Numbered from the stretch's first letter, positions 36,600 through 45,243 are shown. The stretch: DNA of 64,000 nt from Elusimicrobiota bacterium (GCA_016928195.1 JAFGLF010000083.1:1-64000); one strand, 5' to 3'. Program-made: numbers and translations. The notes: generated from the sequence alone by a model not told the origin.

Positions 36600-36982
36600 G
36601 ATAAAAAAAAGAAATCCTACATACTTTTAGACAGAAGATGCAATTCCGTCAAGCAGGGGAAAACGCAATCCCGAAGATGTTAAAAGTCTTTCCGAGCCGA
36701 ACTCCTGAAAATATTTTCCGAAAAAAAGTTCTGCCGAATGTTATATCCTGGAAAATCTTTCCGATGGATATCGGAATGTTTTTCCGATAATGAGGCAGTT
36801 CTTTTTTTTGTCTTTGGAAAATATCTATCGAGCTGAGGCATCCTGGAAAGGCTTTGAACATTTCCGTCCCTATGGCTCCGCTGCTGAAAGCCGCGGGGCG
36901 TCTGAGGGGCGGAAGGCAAGTCCAGCTATGGACGCAGCGCGTTTTTCTATGCTTGACGCACCGAATAAATGGAGCGGGGGAT
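36600..36982. other. GC-rich anomalous region with no convincing gene
   Basis: Open frames exist on both strands, but none has ribosome sites or a protein-like composition. The section 36860-36970 is distinctly more GC-rich than the rest of the element. The words TTTCCGA and ATCCTGGAAA recur. It may be recently acquired or encode a structured RNA; no family is recognised. Confidence 0.4.
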
Positions 36983-37174
36983 TTATTCTCTGTCATTTAT
37001 CAAAATCTGGTGTTGAATTTCATTCTCTGGTTTTACTGCTACTACGCCGTTTCTTTTTTGACTCTGAACGTAAAAAGGACATTTTCTATTGTATCCGGTA
37101 CATTTGACACAGATTTTGTTTGTATCAGGACCTGTAAAGGATGATTTATCATACTTCCAAAAACACTTTTTCAT
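36983..37174 (-). CDS. Small cysteine-rich protein, hypothetical
   Basis: 63 residues starting MKKCFWKYDKSSF with a C-x2-C-x6-C cluster (ICVKCTGYNRKCPFYV), the look of a small zinc-binding protein. It begins 12 bases after the HNH gene stop. No good ribosome site is seen, so the gene call rests on composition and position. Confidence 0.45.
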   Translation of the reverse strand: MKKCFWKYDKSSFTGPDTNKICVKCTGYNRKCPFYVQSQKRNGVVAVKPENEIQHQILINDRE

Positions 37175-37186
37175 ATGGTTACTGAT

Positions 37187-37951
37187 TTACTGTTCTACTA
37201 CAGTAGAACAGTTTGTTATTATGTCTTGAAAAATATTTGATATTTTAGTCACTTTTTTAATATCACACATGAACACAAGTAATTCATCCTCCACATATTT
37301 TCTATACTCAAATCCAGATATAATACCTTGCCAGTAAGAATACGTACCTTTTTTTTCACAATATTGTAAATTGTAAAGGTCATGTAAAATATCAATAATA
37401 TTCGTAATTGTTATATTAAACCGGTCAGCAATTTCATTAAGGAAAAGAGAATCTAAACAATAGATTCTTTCTTCAATAGATGGACCATAACAAATCTCAA
37501 AAGGAAGCCGATTCAAAAGAAAGTATAAATAACAAAATACTTTTAAATGAATTGCTGAAAAATGTTCTGTGTACTTATGACTAAAAAACAAACAACTATT
37601 TTCATCTTCATATAAAATACACTTGAAATTTATGTTTTTAGATAATTTAATATTTTCTTTCTCAAATTTTGCTTTTTGATACTGTCTTTTCTTTTTATCT
37701 AATATTTTTTCTATTTTGACTGCTTTTTCTTTTGCTATTTTTAAAAGCAAAGATAAACCAGGTTCAGGAAGAATTAACGCTCTTTTCTGATAGTTACATT
37801 TTTTACATGAAAGGGTATAATTTTGTAGTTCGTCTTTCCCCTCTTTTGATCTCGGGATGATATGTTCAATATGTAACTCTTCTTTTGAATATTTCAAGCC
37901 ACAATATTGACATCTATTGTTATAAACACTAATTAAAATTTCTTTTATCAT
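37187..37951 (-). CDS. HNH-domain protein with novel C-terminal region
   Basis: 254 residues. The first 60 form a classical HNH nuclease fold: CQYCG, LHIEHIIPRSKEGKDELQNY and LSCKKCNYQK, giving two zinc-binding C-x2-C pairs around the catalytic His. A Lys-rich helical stretch and about 150 residues follow that I do not recognise, possibly a DNA-recognition or helix-turn-helix region (LNEIADRFNITITNII). It is a candidate homing, defence or mobilisation nuclease. A perfect 24-base palindrome overlaps its last codons. Confidence 0.7.
   Translation of the reverse strand: MIKEILISVYNNRCQYCGLKYSKEELHIEHIIPRSKEGKDELQNYTLSCKKCNYQKRALILPEPGLSLLLKIAKEKAVKIEKILDKKKRQYQKAKFEKENIKLSKNINFKCILYEDENSCLFFSHKYTEHFSAIHLKVFCYLYFLLNRLPFEICYGPSIEERIYCLDSLFLNEIADRFNITITNIIDILHDLYNLQYCEKKGTYSYWQGIISGFEYRKYVEDELLVFMCDIKKVTKISNIFQDIITNCSTVVEQ
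37189..37212. promoter_or_regulatory. Perfect palindrome, candidate repressor operator
   Basis: ACTGTTCTACT-AC-AGTAGAACAGT, 11-base arms. Fifteen bases are shared with the -10 region of the repressor gene promoter (45762-45776), so it is a likely second binding site for the same repressor. It also encodes the last residues of the HNH protein. Confidence 0.55.
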
Positions 37952-37952
37952 T

Positions 37953-38279
37953 TTATTTCCTTTTTATCATTAAAACTCTTAAATTATTTTCTTCATCATA
38001 CCGCGGATAAGTGTTAGGATAAATAAGTATTTGCTCATATTTTCCCTGCTGTGCCTCTGTTTTAATACTTTCCCAGCAACTATCAAAAGAAGTTACTTCT
38101 ACAATTTTAACATCTTGAAACTCGTTTTTCTCTACATTATATGATTTAACTTCACCTTGAGGATAATAAGACAATAATCCCCGACTTGTAGGGATTCTTG
38201 CCTGTTGTTTAACAGAACATCCGGTAACTAAAACCAAAAACCATAAGCCGACAAAACTAACCAACATTTTGCTGTTCAT
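37953..38279 (-). CDS. Small putative lipoprotein
   Basis: 108 residues. A signal peptide with lipobox LVTGC is visible at residues 17-21, then a short unrecognised domain (GLLSYYPQGEVKSYN, CWESIKTEAQQGKYEQILIYPN). Membrane attachment is expected. It lies one base before the HNH gene and 13 after the membrane protein gene, suggesting one transcript. Confidence 0.65.
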   Translation of the reverse strand: MNSKMLVSFVGLWFLVLVTGCSVKQQARIPTSRGLLSYYPQGEVKSYNVEKNEFQDVKIVEVTSFDSCWESIKTEAQQGKYEQILIYPNTYPRYDEENNLRVLMIKRK

Positions 38280-38292
38280 AATCCACCCCCTT

Positions 38293-38727
38293 TTATATTT
38301 CTTCCGCCCATCTTAAATATTCTTCACAATATTTCATCTTCCCATATGAAGTGTCGCATTTAATTAAGATATTGTGTGGTTTATTCTTTAAAGGATTAAA
38401 TTTTATTTCATCGCGTTTAGTAAATTGTAAAGTTTTTAGTATATATGTCTGGCCCGCGGCCACGCGGTCAACTGTCAATTTATAGCCACCCTTAAAAATA
38501 CCTGGATTAATCTCTATTTCAACATTCGTCCAGTCAAAAGTATTCTCATTTGTAATAAAAAATTTTGTTTCTGTAAACATTATAGTCGCATTTAATTCAA
38601 TGCTCGAATCTTTTGATTTACCAAAAAGAACATATTCAAGAAGCGATGTTAAGAAAAACAAAACTGTTAAAATAATAAAAAGTTTAAAAATCTTTTTTTC
38701 AACTCTTTTTAACTTTTCTTTATCCAT
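38293..38727 (-). CDS. Single-pass membrane protein, hypothetical
   Basis: 144 residues from ATG 38727, fixed by an AGGAGG site (38737-38742). A basic N-terminus, one membrane helix (FKLFIILTVLFFLTSLLEY) and a beta-rich outer part (FFITNENTFDWTNVEIEINP) are visible. The fold looks Ig-like or FxLYD-like, but the family is not certain. Cargo of the mobile element. Confidence 0.6.
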   Translation of the reverse strand: MDKEKLKRVEKKIFKLFIILTVLFFLTSLLEYVLFGKSKDSSIELNATIMFTETKFFITNENTFDWTNVEIEINPGIFKGGYKLTVDRVAAGQTYILKTLQFTKRDEIKFNPLKNKPHNILIKCDTSYGKMKYCEEYLRWAEEI

Positions 38728-38757
38728 TTGCTGATACCTCCTAGAATTATTCACTGG

Positions 38758-39138
38758 TCAATAATTCATCTGTTTTTTTCTACGAAATATTGCTATAAAA
38801 TCATTCGGGTATTCAGATATATTTACAAATCTCCATCGAGATACATCAGATAATATTTCCACTACCCTATTCAACCTATCATTAAATTTCGGATCATTTC
38901 TATTGCATACTGATTCCAAAAGAATACTCATGATTTTAGTATTAACCGATATGAAAAATGTTCTTTTCCTACGATCCACATTCCACATACAGATTAATGG
39001 TAGGTCTCTGCAATTTCTGACATCATCCTCTGTTCTAATGTCAGCCCGATATTCCGGAATGCTCATTACATCACCACTCAATATGTTAGTCAGAAATTGA
39101 GCGACAACAGGATCATTATCATCTATGATTTTTAACAT
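38758..39138 (-). CDS. Hypothetical protein
   Basis: About 126 residues from ATG 39138; a TTG four codons upstream is also possible. No membrane helix or known motif is seen. Composition is normal for a soluble protein (DNDPVVAQFLTNILSGDV ... FIAIFRRKK). It is in line with neighbours that have short gaps. No function can be assigned. Confidence 0.5.
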   Translation of the reverse strand: MLKIIDDNDPVVAQFLTNILSGDVMSIPEYRADIRTEDDVRNCRDLPLICMWNVDRRKRTFFISVNTKIMSILLESVCNRNDPKFNDRLNRVVEILSDVSRWRFVNISEYPNDFIAIFRRKKQMNY

Positions 39139-39164
39139 ATTTAGGAACAATCTTGTCAGGTGTT

Positions 39165-39698
39165 TCAGTTTAACCTATGCTTTGTTATAAATGATTCATT
39201 AGTTATTTCATTTATATAATTGATCAATAAAATATATCTAACTCCACGGAGCTTGTGCATCGATTCTGGTTCTGGGTTTATTTCATCTAACGCCTTATCA
39301 TATAAACCTTTTATACTATAAACATTCCCACGGTTATAGTAAGCTTCTGCAAAATTTGGATCTATCTCTATTGCCTTATTGTAATCATTCAATGCCTTAT
39401 CATATAAGCCTTTATCAAAATAAACATTCCCACGATTGTTATAGGCTTCCACATATTTCGGATTTAATTCTATCGCTTTTGTAAAGTCTTTTATTGCTTC
39501 GTTACATGCATCTTTGTAAGAATAACTAATTCCACGGTTATAGTGGGCTTCTGCGTCATCAGGGTTTATTTTTATTGCAGTTGTGAAATCTGCAATCGCT
39601 TTATCGTGTAGACCTTTTTTAATATCCCTAAACCTGAAAAATCCAAAGATACTTAAACCAATCAAAAGTATCAGCACTAAAATAGCTTCCCTACTCAT
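39165..39698 (-). CDS. Membrane-anchored TPR protein
   Basis: 177 residues with an N-terminal membrane helix (AILVLILLIGLSIFGFFRF) and three to four TPR units (AIADFTTAIKINPDDAEAHYNRG pattern). A strong AGGAGG ribosome site precedes the start. The TPRs could scaffold the other cargo membrane proteins. The last 35 residues are not TPR-like. Confidence 0.7.
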   Translation of the reverse strand: MSREAILVLILLIGLSIFGFFRFRDIKKGLHDKAIADFTTAIKINPDDAEAHYNRGISYSYKDACNEAIKDFTKAIELNPKYVEAYNNRGNVYFDKGLYDKALNDYNKAIEIDPNFAEAYYNRGNVYSIKGLYDKALDEINPEPESMHKLRGVRYILLINYINEITNESFITKHRLN

Positions 39699-39712
39699 AG
39701 GCTCCTCCTTAT

Positions 39713-40075
39713 TTATGACAAAAGACCGATAGAACTTACCGTCCTCATAATAATAATACTTAACTGTGTAGCTATTTTACTCTTAAGAACGCTTGATAAC
39801 ATTACAACTCCCAGCTCACTAAAAACATAAGGTGGCTTATATGTGTCCTTCCAACTTGATGTCGCAAAACGTGACTTCAAGTCTTCAAACTCTTTTTTAT
39901 TAAGCTGAAACATAAAATCTTTAGGGAAGCGTTTTATCTTCTTTTTAACTGCTTGATTTAGGGATTTTGTTTCAACACCATATAATTTTGCTAGATCCTG
40001 GTCCAACATTACTTTTTGGTTTCTAATAAAAAGTATTTTTCCAGAGATAACGTCCTTTAAGTTTTTTTTCTTCAT
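39713..40075 (-). CDS. ORF6N-domain protein, shortened
   Basis: 120 residues. The ORF6N DNA-binding domain is clear: IRNQKVMLDQDLAKLYGVETKSLNQAVKKK, then RFPKDFMFQL and SELGVVMLSSVLKS. Family members usually continue with a helical region after AIQVNIQIMRAF. Here the frame ends soon after IIMRTVSSIGLLS, so it looks truncated. ORF6N proteins are phage and mobile-element antirepressors or regulators. Confidence 0.75.
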   Translation of the reverse strand: MKKKNLKDVISGKILFIRNQKVMLDQDLAKLYGVETKSLNQAVKKKIKRFPKDFMFQLNKKEFEDLKSRFATSSWKDTYKPPYVFSELGVVMLSSVLKSKIATQLSIIIMRTVSSIGLLS

Positions 40076-40100
40076 TTCGTTTACCTCCTTTATTTTAAGT

Positions 40101-40643
40101 TTATTTTTTTGTTTTTTTAATGCTGTGCTTAACTTTCAGCACAGCTAAATTCAGCTCTATGGTTGTCTTTTTTTCACTTGGTGATAGATTATCATTAAAA
40201 AGGTTACGGATGATTTCACCACTCTTTTGAAGTAGATTTTGTTTCTGTTGTTTATCCTGTACAACTGTCAACGCGTTGATATTTCGTGAGAGCTCCCTAA
40301 TTTTTGCAAAGGTCTCAATAATGGCTATCGTCGTATAGGTGGCCATAGGACTCTTTAAGATCGTGGCAATCATATATAAGCCCTTTTCCGTAAAAGACTT
40401 TGGTAAAACCCGGGTTTTACTAAATTTTGCGGTGGAAAATTTACACCGCAAATCTTCAAGTTCCGCTTTATTAAGTTCAAAAATATAGTCATCAGGAAAT
40501 TTATCAGGATTATTTTTGACCGCTTTATTAATATCTCTTGTTTTTACACCATAGAGGGTTGCTACATCACTATCAATAATTACCTTTTGGCCCCTTAACT
40601 CTATGATTTTGCTTTTAATCTTTTCAAGATTTAATTTTTTCAT
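40101..40643 (-). CDS. ORF6N-domain protein
   Basis: 180 residues with the full ORF6N domain (LRGQKVIIDSDVATLYGVKT, KFPDDYIFELNK, SFTEKGLYMIATILKS) and an intact helical C-terminal part. It is a diverged tandem copy of the next gene's product. It probably regulates element genes or counteracts a repressor. Located downstream of the coupling-protein gene and a small protein. Confidence 0.78.
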   Translation of the reverse strand: MKKLNLEKIKSKIIELRGQKVIIDSDVATLYGVKTRDINKAVKNNPDKFPDDYIFELNKAELEDLRCKFSTAKFSKTRVLPKSFTEKGLYMIATILKSPMATYTTIAIIETFAKIRELSRNINALTVVQDKQQKQNLLQKSGEIIRNLFNDNLSPSEKKTTIELNLAVLKVKHSIKKTKK

Positions 40644-40655
40644 GTCATCTCCTTT

Positions 40656-40844
40656 TTATTTTAAGTCGCTTTCTAGGATTATCATTGCACTGCCGGGGTC
40701 CGTCCAACCTTCTTTTTCCATTATTCCTTTTATATTTCTTTCCAGTGTTCCCGGGTTGGATCTTCCCCAGGCGTACAATTTCGGATATTTTTCTTTGTCT
40801 ATTATTTTGCCGAGGATTATCACGTCGTTTTTTGGGGTGGACAT
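40656..40844 (-). CDS. Small protein, paralogue of the 71-residue protein at 36274
   Basis: 62 residues with a strong AGGAGG ribosome site. DVIILGKIIDKEKYPKLYAWG followed by RSNPGTLE aligns well with the small protein at 36274. The C-terminal halves differ. No family recognised. Confidence 0.68.
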   Translation of the reverse strand: MSTPKNDVIILGKIIDKEKYPKLYAWGRSNPGTLERNIKGIMEKEGWTDPGSAMIILESDLK

Positions 40845-40858
40845 TGTTATTCACCTCC

Positions 40859-42700
40859 TTATACTTCAAAGATATTTCTTACTTGCTTTTTAGGAATATT
40901 TTCGATGCTTTTTTCTATCTGTCTTTTGTCTGTCTGTTTTTCAGAGTTAAAATCCGGTAAATTCATATCTTTTAAATCAAAAAATATCGGTTTCAGTACC
41001 ACCATTCCCCAGTCTGTTGATGTTTTATAATATGCTTGTCCTTGCCTTAACTCCTTAATTTGTTGCGGATGGACATAAAACTCGTCAACAATTTTTTCAG
41101 TTCCCATTGTTCCCACTTCCACATCCGGCTTTTGTTTGTCAAATATTATCTGTCGGGTCAATTGTGAGGTTTTGTATGTTCCTAATTCGCTTGAGAATTG
41201 TTCTGCTGTATCAGGATCATTTACCTTTAATATAATTCTTGTGTTGGTACATTCTTTAACTTGTACAGGATGCTCCTCACTAATTGCCTGTAAATCTCCG
41301 AGACTTTGATGCGATATTGTTATCATAAATCCGGCGCTTCTTCCCTGAGATAATGTATCAGTAAATTTCTTAGTCCCGAAGGCTTTATACTCGTCTATAA
41401 AAACTGCTAACTCATTTCCCTGCCGTGCATCCATATTCTGAATCATTCCACATACAGTATTTATATCCCCAGTAATAAGCCGACCGAATCGTCTACCTGT
41501 CTCTCCATAGGTTAAAGTGTTAATCACGAAATAAGCTATTTTCTTATTCAAACACACATCCAAAAGATTAATATCCTCACTATTAAATAATTGTCCAAAC
41601 GGTGTATTAACCATCAGGCTTATTTCATTTTGTATCCCAGTTATATTTTTATTATGCTTATCAAAGAAATCACAGAATAAAGGGAATTCATCTGTAGGAT
41701 CCAATAGTACTTGATTTAACTCAGGCAAAGTTACTTTAACCCGCTTTTTTAACCATTCTGTAAAAAGCATTTGTAAACCATTTTCACATTCTCTTTGATA
41801 GTGCGGTTCGGTGAAGTGTATAGAACCAATGATTTTATCTTTTAATTGCACAGGATTCCCTAAAAGCAAAGGATTATAAGTATTCGACTGCTCTGGGTTA
41901 GACATATTAAAAATCAAAAAATCTTTTTCACGGCCAGCATCCTTAACAAGTTTATATAAAGTTTTTATTGTATTCGAATCACCCTTTGCATCTATAAAAA
42001 CTATTCCCCTTCCTCGTTCTATGTCCTGCTTTATCATTGGCAGTAAAACATAATGTGTTTTACCGCTTCCAGTAGAGCCGATTACTTGAACATGTTTTAC
42101 TCTTTCCTCATCAGTTATAATCGCTGGGGTTTTATGAATTGCGTTATAACCTAAAAATGTAAAATTATACCCCCCCTTTTTTGCTTGTTCCTTAGCAGTC
42201 TCTTGTAACTTTGTAAAGTCTATTTTTGGGGGAATATTTACCCGGTATCTGTTTAAAAATTTAGAGAATGGATCTACAGGTTCGGAAACCAAGGAACCGA
42301 TATAAAAAAACACAAAAAAACATGTTCCCACAGGGCCACAAAGTAAAAACCAAAAATACTTCATTGAAAAAAATTTATTTGGTACGGTATATGCTATTTC
42401 ATCTGTAGCCCAAAACAATACCCGTTTAGATCCTGTATTAATTGTTAGTAGCTCACCAACTCGATTCTGTATTCTAAAAAAAAACTTTGAGCCGCTTGAC
42501 ATATATGGCTTTATACATTCTCCTACCATGATAAACGGTTTAAATATATGGACAGCATAGATAATATAAAAATTAGTGTAGAATAAAAATATTAAAATTA
42601 AAACTTTTCTATTACAAGAGTGCTTGCAGGTACTCACCAATAAAGGTATTATAATGAAAAAATATACAACCATCATTATTGACCACAGCAAAAGTTTCAT
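40859..42700 (-). CDS. VirD4/TraG-type coupling ATPase
   Basis: 613 residues. Several membrane helices occupy the first 130 residues. Walker A is GSTGSGKTHY, Walker B is LAVFIDEYKAFG, and SHQSLGDLQAI lies in the conserved motif region. Coupling proteins are membrane hexamers that deliver the relaxase-DNA complex to a type IV secretion channel. No channel genes are present here. It is five bases after the Replic_Relax-like gene, fitting a two-gene mobilisation operon. Confidence 0.85.
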   Translation of the reverse strand: MKLLLWSIMMVVYFFIIIPLLVSTCKHSCNRKVLILIFLFYTNFYIIYAVHIFKPFIMVGECIKPYMSSGSKFFFRIQNRVGELLTINTGSKRVLFWATDEIAYTVPNKFFSMKYFWFLLCGPVGTCFFVFFYIGSLVSEPVDPFSKFLNRYRVNIPPKIDFTKLQETAKEQAKKGGYNFTFLGYNAIHKTPAIITDEERVKHVQVIGSTGSGKTHYVLLPMIKQDIERGRGIVFIDAKGDSNTIKTLYKLVKDAGREKDFLIFNMSNPEQSNTYNPLLLGNPVQLKDKIIGSIHFTEPHYQRECENGLQMLFTEWLKKRVKVTLPELNQVLLDPTDEFPLFCDFFDKHNKNITGIQNEISLMVNTPFGQLFNSEDINLLDVCLNKKIAYFVINTLTYGETGRRFGRLITGDINTVCGMIQNMDARQGNELAVFIDEYKAFGTKKFTDTLSQGRSAGFMITISHQSLGDLQAISEEHPVQVKECTNTRIILKVNDPDTAEQFSSELGTYKTSQLTRQIIFDKQKPDVEVGTMGTEKIVDEFYVHPQQIKELRQGQAYYKTSTDWGMVVLKPIFFDLKDMNLPDFNSEKQTDKRQIEKSIENIPKKQVRNIFEV

Positions 42701-42705
42701 ACGTT

Positions 42706-43428
42706 TTACTCCTGAAATATTTTTATTCGATTATTATCTATGTCTTCCGCATCTACATCTGCTTTTAATTTAAAGAAATCTTCCAAGTAAATAAAAAAAA
42801 CAGGAACTTGATTTGTCCAGTATTTTTTCATCGTTTCTTTAAACCTATTTTTAATAATTTCTCTATTATAAAAAACCATCACCGCATTTAGTTTTTGTCC
42901 GGCGTAATGAGATAGATTTCTAATCCTTCTCCGCCGCGCATCAGCATTTTTTAGCGTAAGTTCCACCTCTATACCTACATGACGTTGAATCCCTTTAAGA
43001 TTTGAAAAAATAAACTCACCATCACAAATTTTACGCATATCTAACTGTTTTTTAAGTCTGAACTCACTTATAAAATCTATTAACCGGTTGCCTAAAATGT
43101 TCTGTATTATAAGACGTACCCTAATTGTATTTGCATGATGAAAAAATCCAGAAGGTCTATAACTTGATGGAAAGAAATTTTCTACATATTTAACCGCTCC
43201 GGTTGATTCAATTATCCGCCTCATGTCAACAGGCATATAATACGCCTTACTGGGATGTAAATATGTCGGAAAAGTCCCGAGTGTTCCTTTAACTGTCATA
43301 TACTGCAATACATTATATGCCTTTTTATAATCATTAACGACTAAACATGCCTCATCAACCGTTATATACCCATACTCTGCCACAATCTCAATAATTCTAT
43401 CATGAACATCACTTTGTAATACTTTCAT
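42706..43428 (-). CDS. Replication-relaxation (Replic_Relax-like) family protein
   Basis: 240 residues. An N-terminal winged-helix-like part (GYITVDEACLVVNDYKKAYNVL), the segment HANTIRVRLIIQNIL, and a nuclease-like strand pattern with GIEVELTLKNADARRRRI are typical of this family, which often sits beside coupling-protein genes. It probably binds or nicks the transfer origin, although family activity is poorly established. GAGAGGA precedes the start. The large hairpin at 43470-43618 lies immediately upstream. Confidence 0.65.
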   Translation of the reverse strand: MKVLQSDVHDRIIEIVAEYGYITVDEACLVVNDYKKAYNVLQYMTVKGTLGTFPTYLHPSKAYYMPVDMRRIIESTGAVKYVENFFPSSYRPSGFFHHANTIRVRLIIQNILGNRLIDFISEFRLKKQLDMRKICDGEFIFSNLKGIQRHVGIEVELTLKNADARRRRIRNLSHYAGQKLNAVMVFYNREIIKNRFKETMKKYWTNQVPVFFIYLEDFFKLKADVDAEDIDNNRIKIFQE

Positions 43429-43469
43429 TTTTCCTCTCGCCTTATAATCTTTACATACTCACAACACAC

Positions 43470-43618
43470 ACTCACAACACCCACCCTCTTACACACTCAC
43501 AACACCTACAACACCCACAACACACATAAACATACACACACAATAGATGATGTTGTGAAAGGGGGGTTTTCGGCGATAGGCGAAAACCCCCCTTTCACAT
43601 TTTGTGGGTGTTGTGAGT
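43470..43618. other. Large inverted repeat with CACAAC tandem words, candidate oriT or single-strand origin
   Basis: Outer arms ACTCACAACACCCAC (43470-43484) and GTGGGTGTTGTGAGT (43604-43618) are perfect complements. Inside is a second perfect hairpin with 18-base arms (43555-43572 and 43581-43598) and an 8-base loop, with six consecutive Gs in one arm. Between them are repeated CACAACAC words. It lies between replication and mobilisation genes. Confidence 0.6.
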
Positions 43619-43692
43619 CGGTACATTACATCATATTTATATAACAAAATTTTTAAGAAAGATTTTGAAAAAAACATAAAAAATTTTTATAC

Positions 43693-43884
43693 CTATCTTG
43701 GAATTTCTTCTACAGCTTTACTTTTACCAGAAATCACCGGTTCATTTGTCATTGGAAAAAGTTGTCTTGCAACTTTCTCAAGACGTTTCTTTTGATCATT
43801 TTTTTCGCGTAACTCTTGTTTCAGTTTATTAATTTTATTTTCCAACACTGCAATCTCTCTCTTAATTTTAATTTCAAGTTTCAT
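43693..43884 (-). CDS. Small coiled-coil protein
   Basis: 63 residues, mostly one heptad-type helix (EIKIKREIAVLENKINKLKQ). A GAGGGG ribosome site is present and it starts four bases after the Rep gene stop. It may be a partner of the replication initiator. No family named. Confidence 0.6.
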   Translation of the reverse strand: MKLEIKIKREIAVLENKINKLKQELREKNDQKKRLEKVARQLFPMTNEPVISGKSKAVEEIPR

Positions 43885-43888
43885 AACG

Positions 43889-44986
43889 TTACCCCTCTTG
43901 TTTGCTCATATTAAACCTTAAAGATTTTGTCTGTAAAATTTCCTGTTTTTTAAAAATATTTATCATTTCAATTAATGTGCCGAGATCGGTTATCATCTGT
44001 CCATTTGTCCGTTGGTTATTTATTGCCTCTTCCCTTAATTTCTCTTTTTCTTCTGTAGATAGAAGTCCTAATTTTATTTTCCACTCCTGGAACTCTTTTT
44101 TGTCCTGTTCCAATTCCACCTGATGCTTGCCGTTACATCCCCTGGTTTTTTTAACAATGAGTTTCCAACCCCTGTCATTATTTAATCGTATTACTTCACA
44201 ATTTCCAATAACCCCGCTGACTAGTTCTTTGCCCATCAGCTCACTAGTAGCATGTTTAACCTGATTCAAAAAATTATTATTTCTGATATGATCTAATCCC
44301 AGCTCTTTTGCTAAATTTCTAAGCTCTCGTTCTATTATATTGTGTTTAAAGAGCATTAAATCAAGCCAGCGGTATAATATAACTGCTATGTCGCTTTTAA
44401 GTTGACGAATAACATCTAACCGCACCGGCTTAACAAAATTATTATGTAGTGATTGTAATATATATGGATGGAACTGGAACTCGCTGAATGCAAAGTATGG
44501 TTCTCCGGCATTTCTTTTATACCTTTCAAAAATTTTTATATGGCTCAATACCGTCATCATCTCTGTTGTTTTCATTACTTCATCTTTTTTGCTTGTTTTG
44601 TAGCAGTTTTCAAAAGTAATCATAACACCGCGTAGATTCATTAAACAACGTTTTATGTGTTTTAAGGTCTTACCTGACCACTTTAACCCTAACTCATCAG
44701 CTAACTGTTTAAAATTAAAAAAAACGGGTTTATCAATCGTACAATCGGCATTCTGCCAGAGCTTGTCAAGTACATACATCAGTTTACACTCTGAAGCTGT
44801 TAAAGTATATTGCTTGCCGTTATTTACCAAAGGGCTAATATGTATAGTTTGGGTTAGTCCTGTGTCGTTTGTCCTTTTGAGTGTTCTTTCACTATTTTGC
44901 TTCCGTGTTGTAAAAATGCTCCACTTTTCAAAGTTTATATCTGTCTTTATTAAAAACGACTTTGCCTGGTCTTTTTTAGGTTTCAT
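43889..44986 (-). CDS. Plasmid-type replication initiator
   Basis: 365 residues. Two winged-helix-like sections are visible: LTASECKLMYVLDKLW with FNFKQLADELGL, and SDIAVILYRWLDLMLF with LRNLAKELGLDHIRN, the arrangement of iteron-binding Rep proteins. Six iterons lie directly upstream. The exact Rep family is not certain. It would start replication of the excised circle. The gene follows the small helix-turn-helix protein gene in the same direction. Confidence 0.72.
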   Translation of the reverse strand: MKPKKDQAKSFLIKTDINFEKWSIFTTRKQNSERTLKRTNDTGLTQTIHISPLVNNGKQYTLTASECKLMYVLDKLWQNADCTIDKPVFFNFKQLADELGLKWSGKTLKHIKRCLMNLRGVMITFENCYKTSKKDEVMKTTEMMTVLSHIKIFERYKRNAGEPYFAFSEFQFHPYILQSLHNNFVKPVRLDVIRQLKSDIAVILYRWLDLMLFKHNIIERELRNLAKELGLDHIRNNNFLNQVKHATSELMGKELVSGVIGNCEVIRLNNDRGWKLIVKKTRGCNGKHQVELEQDKKEFQEWKIKLGLLSTEEKEKLREEAINNQRTNGQMITDLGTLIEMINIFKKQEILQTKSLRFNMSKQEG

Positions 44987-45099
44987 TAGGTTTTCAAAAT
45001 TTTAAGAAGTTTTTAACTATTTAAAACATATCTATATATTTAAAAACATATTTAAAACATATTCAGCTAAAATCGTTCGACGGAAAAAACTGCATTTTT

Positions 45100-45226
45100 G
45101 ACTAATAGGGTTCGCATGTTGACTAATAAGGTTCGCATAGTTGACTAATAGGGTTCGCATGATTGACTAATAAGGTTCACATAGTTGACTAATAGGGTTC
45201 GCATGATTGACTAATAAGGTTCGCAT
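45100..45226. repeat. Six iterons of a replication origin
   Basis: Units begin with GACTAATA at 45100, 45121, 45143, 45165, 45187 and 45209 (21-22 base spacing, two helical turns). The unit is GACTAATARGGTTCGCAT with alternating AGGG and AAGG forms, and with alternating GATT/AGTT linkers. One unit has CAC for CGC. They lie between the Rep gene and the small DNA-binding protein gene, and form the likely vegetative origin. Confidence 0.88.
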
Positions 45227-45243
45227 TACCCCCTACTGAAATC

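Noticed and set aside
36649-36996. Open frame of 115 codons on the minus strand in the GC-rich island
   Set aside because: There is no ribosome site, the composition is not protein-like, and a competing frame overlaps on both strands.
43489-43677. Small minus-strand frame across the large hairpin
   Set aside because: It is translated from the inverted repeat and CACAAC words. The structure itself is the better explanation.
45100-45226. Evenly spaced repeats that could be read as a CRISPR array
   Set aside because: The units are 18 bp with 3-4 bp linkers, so there are no spacers. They lie upstream of a Rep gene and fit iterons.
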